64,000 bases of DNA from Luscinia megarhynchos. Taxonomy: Eukaryota; Chordata; Aves; Passeriformes; Turdidae. A model generated the notes under the pieces. That model ran no database searches, had not been told where the DNA came from, and worked only from the letters and a program-made list of their open reading frames with translations. The stretch spans positions 38,724,360-38,788,359 of the forward strand of contig JAPFBE010000003.1 of assembly GCA_034336665.1 (NCBI GenBank), in the 5' to 3' direction. Shown here piece by piece: positions 1 through 12,200 of this stretch. The position numbers were made by a program, and so were the translations under genes. Numbering within the stretch: position 1 is the stretch's first letter; each line of letters begins with the position of its first letter.

Positions 1-521
1 CTTTCACAATTTGGAGAAGAAAGTAATTCACAGAATATATAAAAACCAGGGCTTTAGGAAATCATAATCCATGCGTTTTGTCTTCTGTTGAACAGAGATA
101 AATTGCTCCACTCTAAGTTAAAGGGATGTCATGACATGAGTTTGATTCATGGTGGAAATAAAAGCCTGGTTTTAGATTGTTCTATGCTTATTTTGCTACT
201 AGCACCGTTTATATACCTTCAATTCAATATATGCTGGTGTATAGGAGGAAGAAGTTCAAACTCCCTAAGGGCTTGATTCTGAGTTACAAATTTAGATACA
301 AATGTCCTTAATTCATTGTGAAATGATTTCTGAATAAGGACAGCAGAATCCATAGCACTGTCAGTATTGTGGGGTCCTGGTCATACAGTGGAAGGAAATG
401 AGGCTTTTGCATAAGTACTGGTGGTTTAGTCCCCACCACTAAATGCTAGGATCCTTTTATCTGGTCTCCAGTAGAATAGTAGATGAACCCAGAGATACAG
501 ATGTTAAACATCCTATTTTTT

Positions 522-560
522 TTGGGAATCTTGGTAGCTGACACCTGCCAAGATTCCCAA
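522..560. repeat. Perfect 13-bp inverted repeat (hairpin)
   Basis: TTGGGAATCTTGG at 522-534 is exactly complementary to CCAAGATTCCCAA at 548-560, with a 13-nt loop. A 13-bp perfect stem is more than expected locally by chance. Neither flank looks like a transposon end, and no target-site duplication is obvious. Confidence 0.85.
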
Positions 561-1325
561 GCTAACCATGACAACACACACCCTCACCTTCCTGTGTGAC
601 TTCCACATATATGGTTATGCTGTTTCTCCACCTGACATCAAAAATTCTTTTCTCTTACCCAGCATCTCACCACATTTCCTTGTTTTGCTACCTAATAACA
701 CTACTAAATCCCAGGTCAACAGGTATTGTTTAAACAGTTTGGTAAATTAGGCCACAGATTTCCCCATAATCTTCTGAATTTCTCCGAGGTTCTTCTCACT
801 CTTCAGTGGGACAGGTCCAGCTTTGATGGCACCAATGCATTGGGAAAAGTACCATGCATTTCCAGTTTTCCTTCCCACCTATCTTGCCCAATTCAGACCA
901 TAGGACCACAGTACCACTGCCTGTGACCATAGAGATACTTGTAGACAAGTTTACCAAAGAGGGTAAGGGCTGTCTGTGTGTCCTACTGCTTCCTGGTCCA
1001 TGTCCCTGTTCATGGGGGTCTGTGGGTTTCCTCATGCTTCACTTGCTACTCTGTTTTTGAAGTGTGGGCCTTGCAATGAGGAAGAATAAGCAGGATGGAC
1101 TACTGGCTATGAGCACAATGAAATCTTAAGTTCAAGACTAGGTTTCAAGATTAATTGCAATAGAAACTTGGATACACAGACACATTCCAATGCCTGCTCA
1201 CTGTCAACAAAAAAAAAGCAAAGGAATCTGGAGCAAACAGGTGTTAAGGGCTGAGTACCCCTGTGACTGAGACAGGGGCAGTACCTTCATCTTTTCCTCA
1301 CCCCTGGTGCCACTGCAGCCCTGAC

Positions 1326-1445
1326 AACACAACACAACACAACACAACACAACACAACACAACACAACACAACACAACACAACACAACACAACACAACAC
1401 AACACAGCACAACACAGCACAACACAGCACAACATAGCAAAACAC
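1326..1445. repeat. (AACAC)n microsatellite with a 10-bp variant end
   Basis: Sixteen uninterrupted AACAC units fill 1326-1405. The array then changes to three copies of the 10-mer AACACAGCAC up to 1430 and decays by 1445. The long Val/Leu/Cys-rich and Thr/Gln/His/Asn-rich open frames across it are by-products of a stop-free repeat, not genes. Confidence 0.97.
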
Positions 1446-1831
1446 ATACAAAAAAGGTTTTGTAGGCTTTGCATACAAAAAAAGTGCACAGATTTGATTA
1501 TACAGATTGTTTTTCAGCTACCCATGTAAACTGAACGTTTTTAGTATTAGCTTGGTTTTCTGTAGTACACTTGAAACTCAACAGCTCCCTTCAAACTAAG
1601 TGATAGGTGCTCCAGTGGCTGCGTAGCCAGGTCCTTCCTGCTATGAGGACAGATAAAATATCGACACTTGGTCCAGAAATGTGTAGCAACACATTCTAGT
1701 CCTGCAGTTAACCTTCAGTACCCAGGTATGCTGATGTGTCTGCAGACAACACACAAAAGCCAAAGGACTGTGACTTACAAGTCTATACAAATATTAACTT
1801 TACGTTTTAAAATATTTCCCCAGGTCTATTA

Positions 1832-3240
1832 ATGTATTCCTGTCTGAAATCCCTGTTAATACTGAGCCAAGACATTTCCCCTAAGTTTCTAGACACCGTT
1901 CTGTCAGCAGTAATAGTTATATCAGTACATGTCCAAGTCAAACTTAATTGGATACATCTGAATCAGTGGAAAAGAAATAACTGGCAATTCAAAGGCTCTG
2001 CTCGAAGAGAAACAGCCATTACTGAGCTCATTAAGAAGAAAATTGCTGAATATTGCGATCTCCTTATGAATCCTCAAATCTTTATGTAAGGAAGATGATT
2101 GGCTTGTAGAGTAAAACAATAGGAACAAAAACTTTTATTGTCACAGTCAGTACTCAGGAGTGGCAGTTCTTCCAGGACCATGGTGGGATTAATGAGGAAA
2201 TGAAAACACTTTACAACTTTCATAAAAATGTATATTCATCAGAACTCTTCAAGGATCAAAAAGGCCTTGCAGAGTTTCACCGTACAGTTCAGCTCCCCTA
2301 CAATAAACCAGAGAGATTTTTGGACTCCCCAATTCCTACAGAAGAAATTTCCCATGCTTCTCAGACTTTTAATAATGGCAAGCCACTGGGGAAAGCAGCA
2401 TTCCCATTTTAATTTTGTGCATCTTTTGAAGAGAAGTCACCCTACTATGCACCTGTGTACATTTAATCATTCTCTACACACTTTATCAGCAAGCCTTCTC
2501 CCTGTAGGAGGAATACAATTAGGTACAGTACTAATTTATTATAAATAAAGCAAAGACCTGGTAAAATAACCTAGTTATCAATGTTTCATGCAACTGTGCC
2601 TATGAAGTACTAGCTAACAGTCTCACTATGAGCCTGGAGAAATACCTGCAGCATTGATAAATCTTAACCAACATGGCTTTATTAAAAACAAAAAAAAAAG
2701 AGATTATCATCATATAATACAGGAAAACTGTTGGTTTTAATTGAAGTGACTAGAGATTTATGGAAACCAACTGGAGCTTTCTTCCACTAATATGATAAAA
2801 TCCTTCAATACTATCAATAAGGAAATGCATCTTAACAAAGAAAGCCTTGATTTTTTTTTGTATACCATGCTGACCCATTTTATGTATTCATCTCCACCCC
2901 TGAATTTAGTTGAAGTTTTGTTTTATATGCAAGAACCTCTTATCATCAATGATAAGTAATAAAAAGGTCAGAAGGTCTCAGATTAAGGGGAAAATGGTAG
3001 GCAAGGATGCCCTCTCCCTGGCGTGCTGTTTGTTGTGACCCCAGGATCAGATCACTAGAGGGATGGAGGAGGCATTCTCACAGGGAGAAATCTCCATAAA
3101 ATCAGCATGTTTGTGGATGATCTGCTCCTAACTAATGAACTAAGAGTCATCTCTTACATATGTATTGTTCATAATGGAACAGTTTGAAAGGTGGCCAGGC
3201 TTTAATCCTGTTTTTAAAAACAGACAATTCAAAAGAATTA
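1832..3240 (+). mobile_element. Degenerate L1-clade LINE, ORF2 fragment (endonuclease end to reverse transcriptase)
   Basis: Pieces in shifting plus-strand frames follow L1 ORF2 order. An endonuclease C-terminus-like part (SQDISPKFLDTVLSAVIVIS) lies near 1870-1930. At 2200-2412 comes the linker with NFHKNVYSSELF, a run resembling the L1 LxLP block, PIPTEEIS and NNGKPLGKAAFP, resembling L1 PITEEEI and NGKxPGPDGFP. A different frame follows at about 2450-2560 with FNHSLHTLSASLLPVGGIQL and YYK*SKDLVK, like the L1 block ending in KPGKDP. Then come LANSL, LEKYLQH and NQHGFIKNK (about 2600-2690), RQGCPLPGVLF (about 2998-3030), the catalytic-box equivalent KISMFVDDLLL (about 3100-3130) and EQFERWPGFNP (about 3178-3210). 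Frameshifts, stops and an FVDD box in place of FADD show that it is dead. ORF1, the endonuclease N-terminus and the 3' end are not recognised. Confidence 0.8.
2200..2412 (+). pseudogene. Longest open segment of the L1-like ORF2 remnant
   Basis: This 70-codon open stretch is the best preserved part of the L1 remnant. It carries the region just before the reverse transcriptase domain: an aromatic FHKNVYSSE block, an LP-containing helix, PIPTEEIS and NNGKPLGK. The Met is not a real start; it lies inside ORF2. Confidence 0.75.
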
Positions 3241-6200
3241 ATTGATTTTTCCTTCTTCCATGACACAGCACAGTGAATTTTTAAGTGGCACCATGGTATT
3301 AGGTAGGAACACATTTATGCTATGATTCCAAGAGGACATGCCTCAGATTAGTAAAATAGGTCCTTCCCTTTACCTCCTCTTAACACGAACAAACTTCCCC
3401 TCACTGTTGAGGAAATTGGGAGAACAGGAGAGGCTCAGGAACCACCACTTTTCCTCTCAAGGAAGGGACACGAGGAAAGGACAGAACTGAGGCTCCCTCT
3501 TCCCCAGCTTCTCCTGCTTAAGTGCTGGAGAAGAGAGCAACTTTTTTCTAAAAGGCACAGAGTGATTCACATTAAATAAAACTTGGGACCTTAAACTCTA
3601 ATCAGTCTGACATAATTTTACAGTGCAGCCCTGATTATCAATATTTTTTTATTGGATGAATGAGGTCTATATAGCTCCCGAGGATCTACAATAAAATTTC
3701 CCATTTTCAAGTGTTTTATGTTAGAGGAGTGCACAGACGTTTCTCAGCCATATGTACACTCCAAGGGATTGCTTTTACACCTCTGATAGAAAAAAAACAT
3801 GAGCAGAGGGAACATGGGGCTTTGTTTTGATTCTTAATTATAACACTGGTGTTCCCCATGGAAAGAAAAGGCCAAATCCTAGCACTTTAAAAATTTGCCT
3901 GAGAGAATTTTCAAAGGTCATCTTTGGCAGGAGGACTGTGCCCTGGCTGGCCTGATGGCACACTAAAGGGAGCTGTAGAGTGCACTGTATTATCCCAGAT
4001 TTTCAAAACCACCCTGCAGACCACAAACAAGATAAAGTCACAAATAGCATTGGTTTGGAGGCATCAAAATTCTCCAAAACTCTTGCCAAGGACTCAGAAA
4101 GATACATAAAGACTACAGCAACCCCAAACTGCTCTCTTGCTAGGCTGACCTGGCAGCTAACTCCTCCTGGATGCTCTGAAGAACAGCACCTCCAAGACAG
4201 GATCCTGCTGGAAAAAATGCAGTTCTAGAAAACTCTCTTGTAAGGGTGGTAACTTTACATAACCCATGAGAACTAACTACAAAATCTCAGCTCACTTTGT
4301 CCTCGGGAAATGAATGCACTGACATGGAAATCTTTCCTATTCCAACAGGAAAACTTTTCCACGTGATAATAGATCCACCTGACCTACAAGCACAGTGAGT
4401 AATGCAGCTCTACAGAGGAAGGTTATAGGGACTGCTGGCTTGGCTGAGAGCCCTTGAGACAGCTCAGCTCCTACACAGAGATCTTTCCATTTCATAAGAT
4501 ACAATTCAGCTTGGTGGCTTATATGAATCATACAAGCATGTCAATGCAGCCATTTTTAAAACCTTTTTATTTTTTACAATCAAAATGATGGCATATTCAG
4601 ACCTTTTCCTGAGAAGAGCTGAAATAGATACAGGCTATTTTTGTCTCTAAGTGCATGATGCATTTGTGACATATCAGCACTGCAATCTGTATTATTTCTA
4701 ATGTTATAGTTTTAGAATTTTTATTTGAACTGTTCACTTTAAAATATCACCAAGCCCATAAATCTGAGTAATTTCTTTAAAATGTATAACACACTTGAGA
4801 AACTTCACATTTACATCAGTAGCAAAGGAATCCCATCTTTGTCTGTGAATAGTACCTCAGGGAAGGTAACTTCCCTTTACTAATATTTAGTTGTTCCCAC
4901 AACCAAAGCTTAAATTTCTGTTGTAGAAATACCAATGTCTTACAGAGTCAGAAACCTTGAAAGGCAGCTCATGGTCTACATCATGTGACACTATGCATCT
5001 GAACCTCTAAAAACAGCATGTGGATCCCCAACCAGGATTTGAGAACAGCGTGACTTGTAGGGTATGTTCAACAATACCTTTGTAAAAGAAATTTTCAGCA
5101 ACACCAGTATATCTTCCTCTCACCTTTCCTATTCTGAATTTTTGAAGACCTTCTATCACTCTGCCTGGTCCCAAAGGTGTTGCAAAATTCCCTTTGCTAC
5201 TCATACCAGGATCAGGTCTAACCCTACTTTGAGGTTTAGTACTCAGCCTACTATAACAACTTTTCTTTTTAGCCTGTTCTTCCCACTGGTTCTCCTCAGA
5301 AATTCCCTGAAAAATTTTCCCCTTGTGAATGCTGTGAGGTTGTTTCTGTTTTTCTGATCTAGTCAAAATATCAGCTAGAAAATAATATTGAAAAGAAGGA
5401 AAAAGAGATGAGAAGAGGTGAACAGAACTTCAGACACCTGAAGTTGTGGTCAGTGCTGTAGCTCTTGAAGGTAAGAAATGCAGGCTCCTGGTAAGAAGAT
5501 TAGGGTACGGATATGGGTCCCCCTCTTCTGGTGCTCTCTGTCAGCCATTAGAAAACATAATCATGAGGGTAAGGCATAGGGAAGGAAATCTTTCAAAATT
5601 TTATTAAAATGTTGCATAGAAAATAGTTAAGTATTTTTATTTTATGGCCACAGCTTCAAAAGCTGCTGCTGCAACCAAAAGCAGTTTTGCAAATGTTATC
5701 AGTTTCAGTAATAGGAAGCTCATCTTCCTGATTTCCTTCTGAATGAGCAAGTAAATAGAGCTGCTGATATTCCAGATTATCAATTTGTCCAATTTCAACT
5801 TAATCCTAATATAAACCACACAGCTTCTTGTTAAAATAGATCCATTAGATGTGGTTCAAACTTGCTGGTTGGACTTCATGCAAATGAAGATCTGTAGACA
5901 GGCAAGTTTGGCCCAAGGTACTGTGAACTTTCAGTCAGGTCCTGGTTTTCCTAAAATTCAACATTTCTGCAGCAGTTTGAAGGACGTTTATAAGTAGCAT
6001 TTGAAGCAATATAAGACACAGCAATAAATAAATAGTCAAATTCATCAGTGCTGTTTAAGAATCATGAATAAAGGACAGACTCGTATTGCTGTGTTTCCTA
6101 GTGGGTACTTTTCCATCAATTTGAAATGATCCATTTGCAATGGGCCACTGAACACTGTACTTCAATACATGTTCTTGACATGTCTTTCACACAAAGTCTC

Positions 6201-6364
6201 CAAACACCTCAGAAACATTAATAAATTAAGCTGCAAGAGCAATAATAACTTCAGCTTCACATTCATAGAACCTAAGTCTCAAACTCTTCCTGAGTATCTG
6301 TGGCAGATCTAAAAATGAAATTCAAACTTCCAATCACTTTGAATTAGGCTTCTCTACTAAATCA
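3241..6364. other. Non-coding, no feature recognised
   Basis: Unique AT-rich sequence with short open frames only. The first 200 bp may be unrecognisable 3' remains of the L1 element. An open frame of 119 codons at 5007-5366 on the minus strand has no recognisable motif. Confidence 0.5.
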
Positions 6365-7080
6365 TGCAATCAGAGAGTCTGACTCAGGTTGGAAGAGATC
6401 TCAGGAGACCACCTCAAAGCAACACTAACTACTGCCCTACACCAGGCTGATCACAGCTTCATCCAGCAAAGGTTTGGATATCCTCAGGGAGGGAGGATAC
6501 ATCACCAATGGACAATCTCTTCCAGTCTCTGACCACCTGCATGGGCAAGATATTTTGTACTTGTCTCCAGTCAGCATCTCCCCTCGTCAGTTTTTTTTCC
6601 CTTGCACCACTTCTGAGCTCCTCTGAGAAGAGTCTGGCTCTGCACCCATTCACCTCCCCTCAGGAAGCAAAGTGTCCATCAAGACCCAACTCAGCCATCC
6701 CATCTCCAGGATGAAGAAATTCAGTCCCTCAGCCTCTCCTCCTGAGCCAGAGTCAGCCTGACGGCCCCTCCATGGGCTCCTGCCCACTGGTCAGCCTCTC
6801 TCTTGTCCTGGGATCCACAGCCTGGCACAGAGACTCCACAAAGGGACTGCCAGAACCAAGTGGAGGGGAAGGACCCCTTTCCTGGACCTGCTGGGTGCAG
6901 CTGTGCCAGCACAGCTGGGGGTGCTTGGCCACCCTTGCTGCAAGGACACACCACTGACGCTGTGCAGCTTGTGGTACAACAGCACCAGGGCCTTTTGGGC
7001 AGAGGTGCCTTTCTCCAGGCTCCAGGAACATCCCCCAGCCCTGACCTCTCAGTGGTGGCAGACAGCAGCTTCGTGATGAC
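6365..7080 (-). mobile_element. Old CR1 LINE 3' fragment
   Basis: Read on the plus strand this is the reverse complement of a CR1 3' region. It shows a decayed AATCA-type tail, then AGGTTGGAAGAGATCTC, GGATATCCTCAGGGAGGGAG, a block like the CR1 segment about Pro/Leu-rich 'cctctcagcctttcctc', and near 6925-6985 a block ending in ACACCACTGACGCTGTGCAG. These occur in CR1 order with gaps. The minus-strand 3' end is near 6365. No open reverse transcriptase frame remains. Subfamily not assigned; the far (5') boundary is uncertain and could extend to about 7450. Confidence 0.75.
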
Positions 7081-8279
7081 ACATGACAGCTCCCTCAGAG
7101 GCGTCCAGGGTGTCCTGCCTGGTCCCACAGACCAGACATTTAAATGGACCCTAACTCCATCCTCCCCTACTGGGCTGCTCCCTCCCTCCTCCAGGTTTTG
7201 TTTCTAGGCCTGAGACTGGGCAGACTCTGACAGTAAAGCCTGCAGTTTCATGGAGCAGTACATCCATTTGACTGGTTTTCCTTCTCATTTTTACTGCTGA
7301 TACACTTGCAGTAGACTTTTTTGCTGTCCTGCTCATCCCTCACCAGTTTTGATTCCAGACAAGCTCTGAACTTCCTCATTCTGCTCCTATGAGCCTGGAC
7401 CACAGTTTTCTGTTGCTTCTTGGTAGCTTGTCCCTACTTCTACCTCCTGTCTGCATTCTTTTTGCATTTAAGCTCAGGCAAGGGCTCATCTGTCATCTCA
7501 AGTTTCCATTACCAATTTCCCCCTTAATTTCTTTGAAATCTTATACCCAGTGGCACAACTTCACTTCAACAGAGCTAGAATTTTACCACCCTTGAGAAAT
7601 TAGTACTGTCAACTTTGTTGTCTTGATCATAAAATTTTGGCTTTCTGTTATTGTTTATTACAAATAAATGCTTATGCTATAAACTATTTGGTATAATTAA
7701 GCTGCACCTAAAAATACTTCAGTTTGATACACAACTACATCTTGCATCATCTTACAGCAGCAGCCTCTGATATGTGATGAAACAATACTAATACACTGTG
7801 ACAGGAGATATAACTTAGTCTTTCAACACAGAATTTTAGCAACTAAAAATACTTTCCAATCATCTTCAGCAGCACACAGCCAGTTCTATTTTTCACTTTT
7901 TAGAATTAAATGAGGTACATGCAAACTCTGTAAAATTTTTCCTTTCCAACATACCTGTAAAGAGCTGAAGGTTAAAGAGAGCACTATCCAAGAGAGTCCT
8001 TCTGGAAAGCATTAACTCATAAAAAAAAAATAAAAGAGTAACATTTTTGAAAGGACTTGAGAAAATTTTCAAGCCTGTTTTCCTAACTTTCTGGACAAGA
8101 CATTTATACTCAAACTCTAAACACTGCTTGCTGTAGTCTGAAACATGGAGACACAGTTAGGAAGACCAACAAATATGAAAATAATATGACAGCAAACTTA
8201 TATTCCTGTTGAGAAATAGCTTTCACTAAGGAAACATTTGCACCGATTTCTTGTATACATTGTTTAAAATGGCTGGCTT
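7081..8279. other. Non-coding, no feature recognised
   Basis: The first 350 bp are pyrimidine-rich and could be further decayed CR1 sequence. The rest is unique AT-rich DNA. Confidence 0.45.
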
Positions 8280-8355
8280 GGCAGTTACCTTTAAGGTTGG
8301 ACTCAGTGATACTAAAGGTCTTTTCCAACCTAAATGATTCTATTCTAATTCTTAT
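8280..8355 (+). mobile_element. CR1 3' terminal fragment
   Basis: GGTTGGACTCAGTGATACTA followed by AAAGGTCTTTTCCAACCTAA and ATGATTCTATTCTAATTCTT is the typical CR1 3' end with its ATTCT-like tail. Only the last 75 bp or so are recognisable. Confidence 0.85.
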
Positions 8356-9052
8356 TCAACCTAAATCCATTCTAATATGTGGAACATATAAAAATCGTTA
8401 TTTCCATATATTAAAAAAAATAATTGTTTTCAAACAAAACTGAATGCATGCTAGATCATTCTTTCTTTTTCCACAGTTCAATGTTAACAAAAACTTGGCA
8501 CTTGATACATCTACATCATCTCCCACTCTGCTCTCCATCCCTGTTCCAAACACTGCTCAGGATCTAACTTCTTCTTCCTTGAGAAACATCTCTAACAGCA
8601 TTTCCCCCCAAAATTTCAGGAAATACATCTTTCAAACAACCCAAGCTGTTCTGCTCACAATCTGAAGATGCTTTTATTTCAATAACAAACCGCCCACCTG
8701 GTGGTTCTGAACTAACACTTCCTTTCCCACTTCTCTTCTTACAGACTGTTTCTTCCTCTTCCCTAAGATATGTGTTGCAATAATAACAAGTATCTCCCAC
8801 TCTTCTGTGATGGCAGCTTATGCCCAGTTCTGTATTCCTGCAAAACTCCCTCCCTGCTTACTCACATGGGATCTCTTTGAGTTCTGGGTAACCAGATTTT
8901 CCCAACGCCTTCACAAAGCCTTTCACTGTGACATTTCTTAATCTTAAGAGTTATCTTTGTCCTTCTGGTTGTCACTTCCCCAAGGCAAAGGGAATGTTTT
9001 TCCACAAGTTCTCTTTCGTGCTGATTATATCACACAGATAATTTTTAATTAC
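8356..9052. other. CLYBL intron next to the donor; no further feature
   Basis: Unique AT-rich sequence between the CR1 tail and the CLYBL donor. I see no exon, repeat or regulatory cluster. Confidence 0.5.
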
Positions 9053-9242
9053 CTTTCTGTTCAGAGCCACGCCATCTTCACAGTCCAACACTGCACAATC
9101 TACATTTAGTGATGGGATTTTTCTTATCTTCTTTTCATCATCTGCAGGTACATACAGCACAGCCCGTCTGGGAACATACTTGTGTGATGATGTAAAGTGA
9201 TAACTAAGCTTAGGAACACCAGCTGGCAGAGGAGAATCCACC
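9053..9242 (-). CDS. CLYBL: CLYBL internal exon (citramalyl-CoA lyase, mitochondrial)
   Basis: This 190-nt exon encodes 63 complete codons after one base that finishes a split codon, so it enters in phase 2 and leaves in phase 0. The translation contains SSHKYVPRRAVLYVP, KKIRKIPSLNVDCAVLDCED and GVALNRK, which match the start of the mature part of vertebrate CLYBL. CLYBL is a Mg-dependent lyase of the CitE/HpcH-like TIM-barrel family that splits citramalyl-CoA into acetyl-CoA and pyruvate in the mitochondrial matrix. The RRAVLYVP strand and the LDCEDGV motif are family signatures. On the minus strand a branch-like CTAAT and a CTTTACAG acceptor precede it, and AAG|GTAATT is the donor; the open frame continues past the donor only as intron. 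There is no ATG here, so the start and the mitochondrial targeting peptide must come from an upstream exon to the right. The family motif VPG reads VPA here. The gene call is strong; the exon number (2 by analogy with human) is inferred. Confidence 0.95.
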
Positions 9243-12200
9243 CTGTAAAGGATATTGTAGAAATTAGACTATTGGCAGCAATGCTGTAAATAATACTTGA
9301 TTATATTTTAAAAGCAAAACATTCCTACCTAGATAGTGGCTGGTTTTGGGCTAGTTATATTTTATTTTTTCCCATTGGAAGAGCAAGGTTAGTTAATTAC
9401 AATATAAAACTCCAAAACCACTGTGTTCAGTAGAAGTTGCAAACTTAATCATAATGGAAGACCTGCCAGGGCTGAGGTTTATCCATGCAGCCTTGATTAC
9501 ACTGCCTGTTCTGGGTGCTATGGCAAGTATGAAATACAGGAAGGTGGTGGTTGTTTTTTTCCCTGTCATAGGATTCCTCTGTAGGATGCAGACAGTGCTG
9601 GGAATGGATCAGGACTACTCTGGGGAGGAGGCTGCTATCTGCCACATTTCCTCCAGGAGCTGGATGCCATGCTGTGAATGAAGCAGGGGTGCTGGTTAAA
9701 ACAAACACAGGTTTGTGAAGTTCATTTCGCAACCGTGGCATTATATCAACAAATGCATTTGCATACAAATTTTAAATAAGCAAGGTGGATGGAGGGGGAA
9801 ATGAAGAAAACAGACTGCAAGCCCCATGTAGTGCAGAACCTCAATACTCTCTTCAGACCTTCAGACCCACAGCACAGACTACCATTGACAGAGTCCATAA
9901 ACCCACCAGCATCAGCAGCAGGTTTTTGGCTGTGCTGTCCTTTAAAATTTGTAAATGCTTTGTGCACCACACTTGAGTGCAGGTGTGAGTGCCACATGGC
10001 TTGAGAGGATAACATCCCTGTGGCCTGTAGGTGTGAGGTCTGGGGTGGTCTCCACACGTGCTGACATTCCTGGTGAGGGTCCAGCTAACCAGGCAGGAGC
10101 TGGGTTAGTGCACTTGGAGGCTGTGGGGCTGCCAGAGGAGGCTGTTTGAGTGCCGTGGGGAGCTTGCTTTGCTCCATAATTACAAGCACAGAGAAATAAA
10201 TTATAGAGGGTGCCACTGTGTTTCTTGGCCTTCCAAAAAAACCCCCTTGCCTGCTCCTGTTCCTGCCCACTGCATGCTGTACTCCCCAGGCATATTCTGC
10301 TACATCAGAGATGAGGACAAAATAATACAATTTACCTTCATACTAAGGCATTTACACCACAAAATAATCCTACCATACAGCACCATTACGCATTATCATG
10401 TATATTATTCAGCACTTTGAATAATGCAAAGCTTTCCTAGCACCATGCTGAACATGTCATTATCACATCATGTCAGGGACCCATGCATTTTCCTATGCCC
10501 CTCTTAATATTGCTTCCTAAGTTGCCAGACTTGGATGACACATGGCTACACACACATGTGGGTTTTCTTCAAAGCAAACATGACTAACGCTCTCAAATGC
10601 TTGGAAATGAGTTCAGTCAATCTAAATCAAAGCCAGTGTGGCATGTCACTGACAGACCACTGTAATATTCATCTTTCTAAAGCTCAATCTGCTGAAGAAC
10701 CTTCTCTTCCCCTAAAATGTGCACCCTAAAAGCTGAATATAAGACTTGGGTTAAAAATATGAAGGAAGTCTTCATCACATTTTACTTCAGTAAACTAAAT
10801 TGAAACGGAAAACTAGTCCATCGTCTCATCTGCTGCATCTCTGCATATCCTGTGTGGATCCACATTAAGAGCCTACAAAAACCACTGCCAGGCTCTTCTT
10901 TGCAATATGCCTGGTAAAGCTTAATTCGATTTAAGAAATGGGTCAGCTTGGCAGTTAAATAAAAATTCTTTAATTAAAAGTGCCAGTGTTACCCTTGTTA
11001 ATAACAGCAACAGCTTCAAGACTCAGGTGGTGGAGGTCCTATCAACACCTGGAGACACACAACTGAGATTCACTGAGCCCCTCCAAAGCCCCTCTTTGCC
11101 TCTCTCTCACAAACTACTTCACGTTCCCTGCTTCAGGCTGAAGTGGGGATGGTAACAGAACTTGTGGCAACTCAAGTGGCTGCTAGACAAATCCTCTTAC
11201 CTAATTTTCTTGCAGTAGTACACTTTGGGAGAGCAAGGAGAGGTGGAAAAGTGGTTTATCTCAAATGGAAGGAGGAGGATCTTTTTTTCAGTGTGACACC
11301 GAGGTCAGTAAAGAAGTCTGCAGTCCTTCCCTAAACATATATGAGGGAACAAAAGTGATTAGTTTCTATTCTCTTCCTCTGATGGCTTCAGCCTTGTGCT
11401 TCCCAAGGGCACAAAGGAGTCAAAGAGCTCAGCCCATTAATAGTTAACTCCAGCCTAGAGCCAAGCAGCCCCTGAAGCACCCTTAATGACTGCCTCTCAC
11501 CAACCCTCCAACGCGACAGAAACCTGATAGACGCGGCTAACACCATAATCTCAGAGCATGCTGAGATGAGATGTATCTTCTGTCACACACGTTTCCCAGG
11601 ATTTCTTCTGGGCTGTCATCAAACCAGGGCTGTTTGCCCAGTCGTTTTCCCTCTCGCTGCTGCACGGCCCATGAAGGCAGCCCTGCTCTGCATACCACCC
11701 ACACAGGTGTGTACTGCTGGGTAGGTGAAAGCACCAGTACCTGCAGACAGGCTCAGTCAGGTGTCACCATCCAGGTCTGTGAACTTGTGTTTAGATGGAG
11801 GAACAGTACAGCTTCCTCAGCAGACCACCTGACTCCAAACAAGTGATAGACTTAATCTATTAACATCCATCACTTAATAGGCTTTATGCTGGAAATGCTA
11901 CTGCCTGGTGGCTAGTGGGATCTCCTCCTCAGCTAAATAACTTTGTAGCCACATGGCTTCAAACAACAGGTTTCTCCAGACAAAAATTGTAATAAAAAAT
12001 ATACTATTGATGTGTCAAATTATTAGTTTTATGGGATATCTTAGCAAGTTGAAGAAGAAATAATTTTTTTCAAAAGGTATGGCCCAGAAAAATATATATA
12101 CAGCAGGAGCTGGTGTCAGTGGAGAAACACAGAATCCTTCTCCTTTCAAAACTAAGAGCTCTAGAAATATCCATATAAAATAAGAGTTTTCAGCAAGTAT

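Larger units (their letters stand above)
1..9052 (-). other. CLYBL: CLYBL intron downstream of the exon (partial)
   Basis: The donor at 9051-9052 opens an intron running leftward beyond the window edge. I see no second CLYBL exon in it: the next coding block should begin with residues like NEARLR followed by a VKTLED-like stretch, and I did not find it. The intron holds the L1 remnant, two CR1 pieces, the AACAC array and a short perfect hairpin. Confidence 0.75.

Noticed and set aside
1204..1529. Several Cys/Val/Leu-rich or Gln/His/Asn/Thr-rich open frames
   Set aside because: They are translations of the (AACAC)n microsatellite.
8972..9052. Extension of the CLYBL frame past LNRK
   Set aside because: The AAG|GTAATT donor fits better, and the following residues do not match CLYBL.
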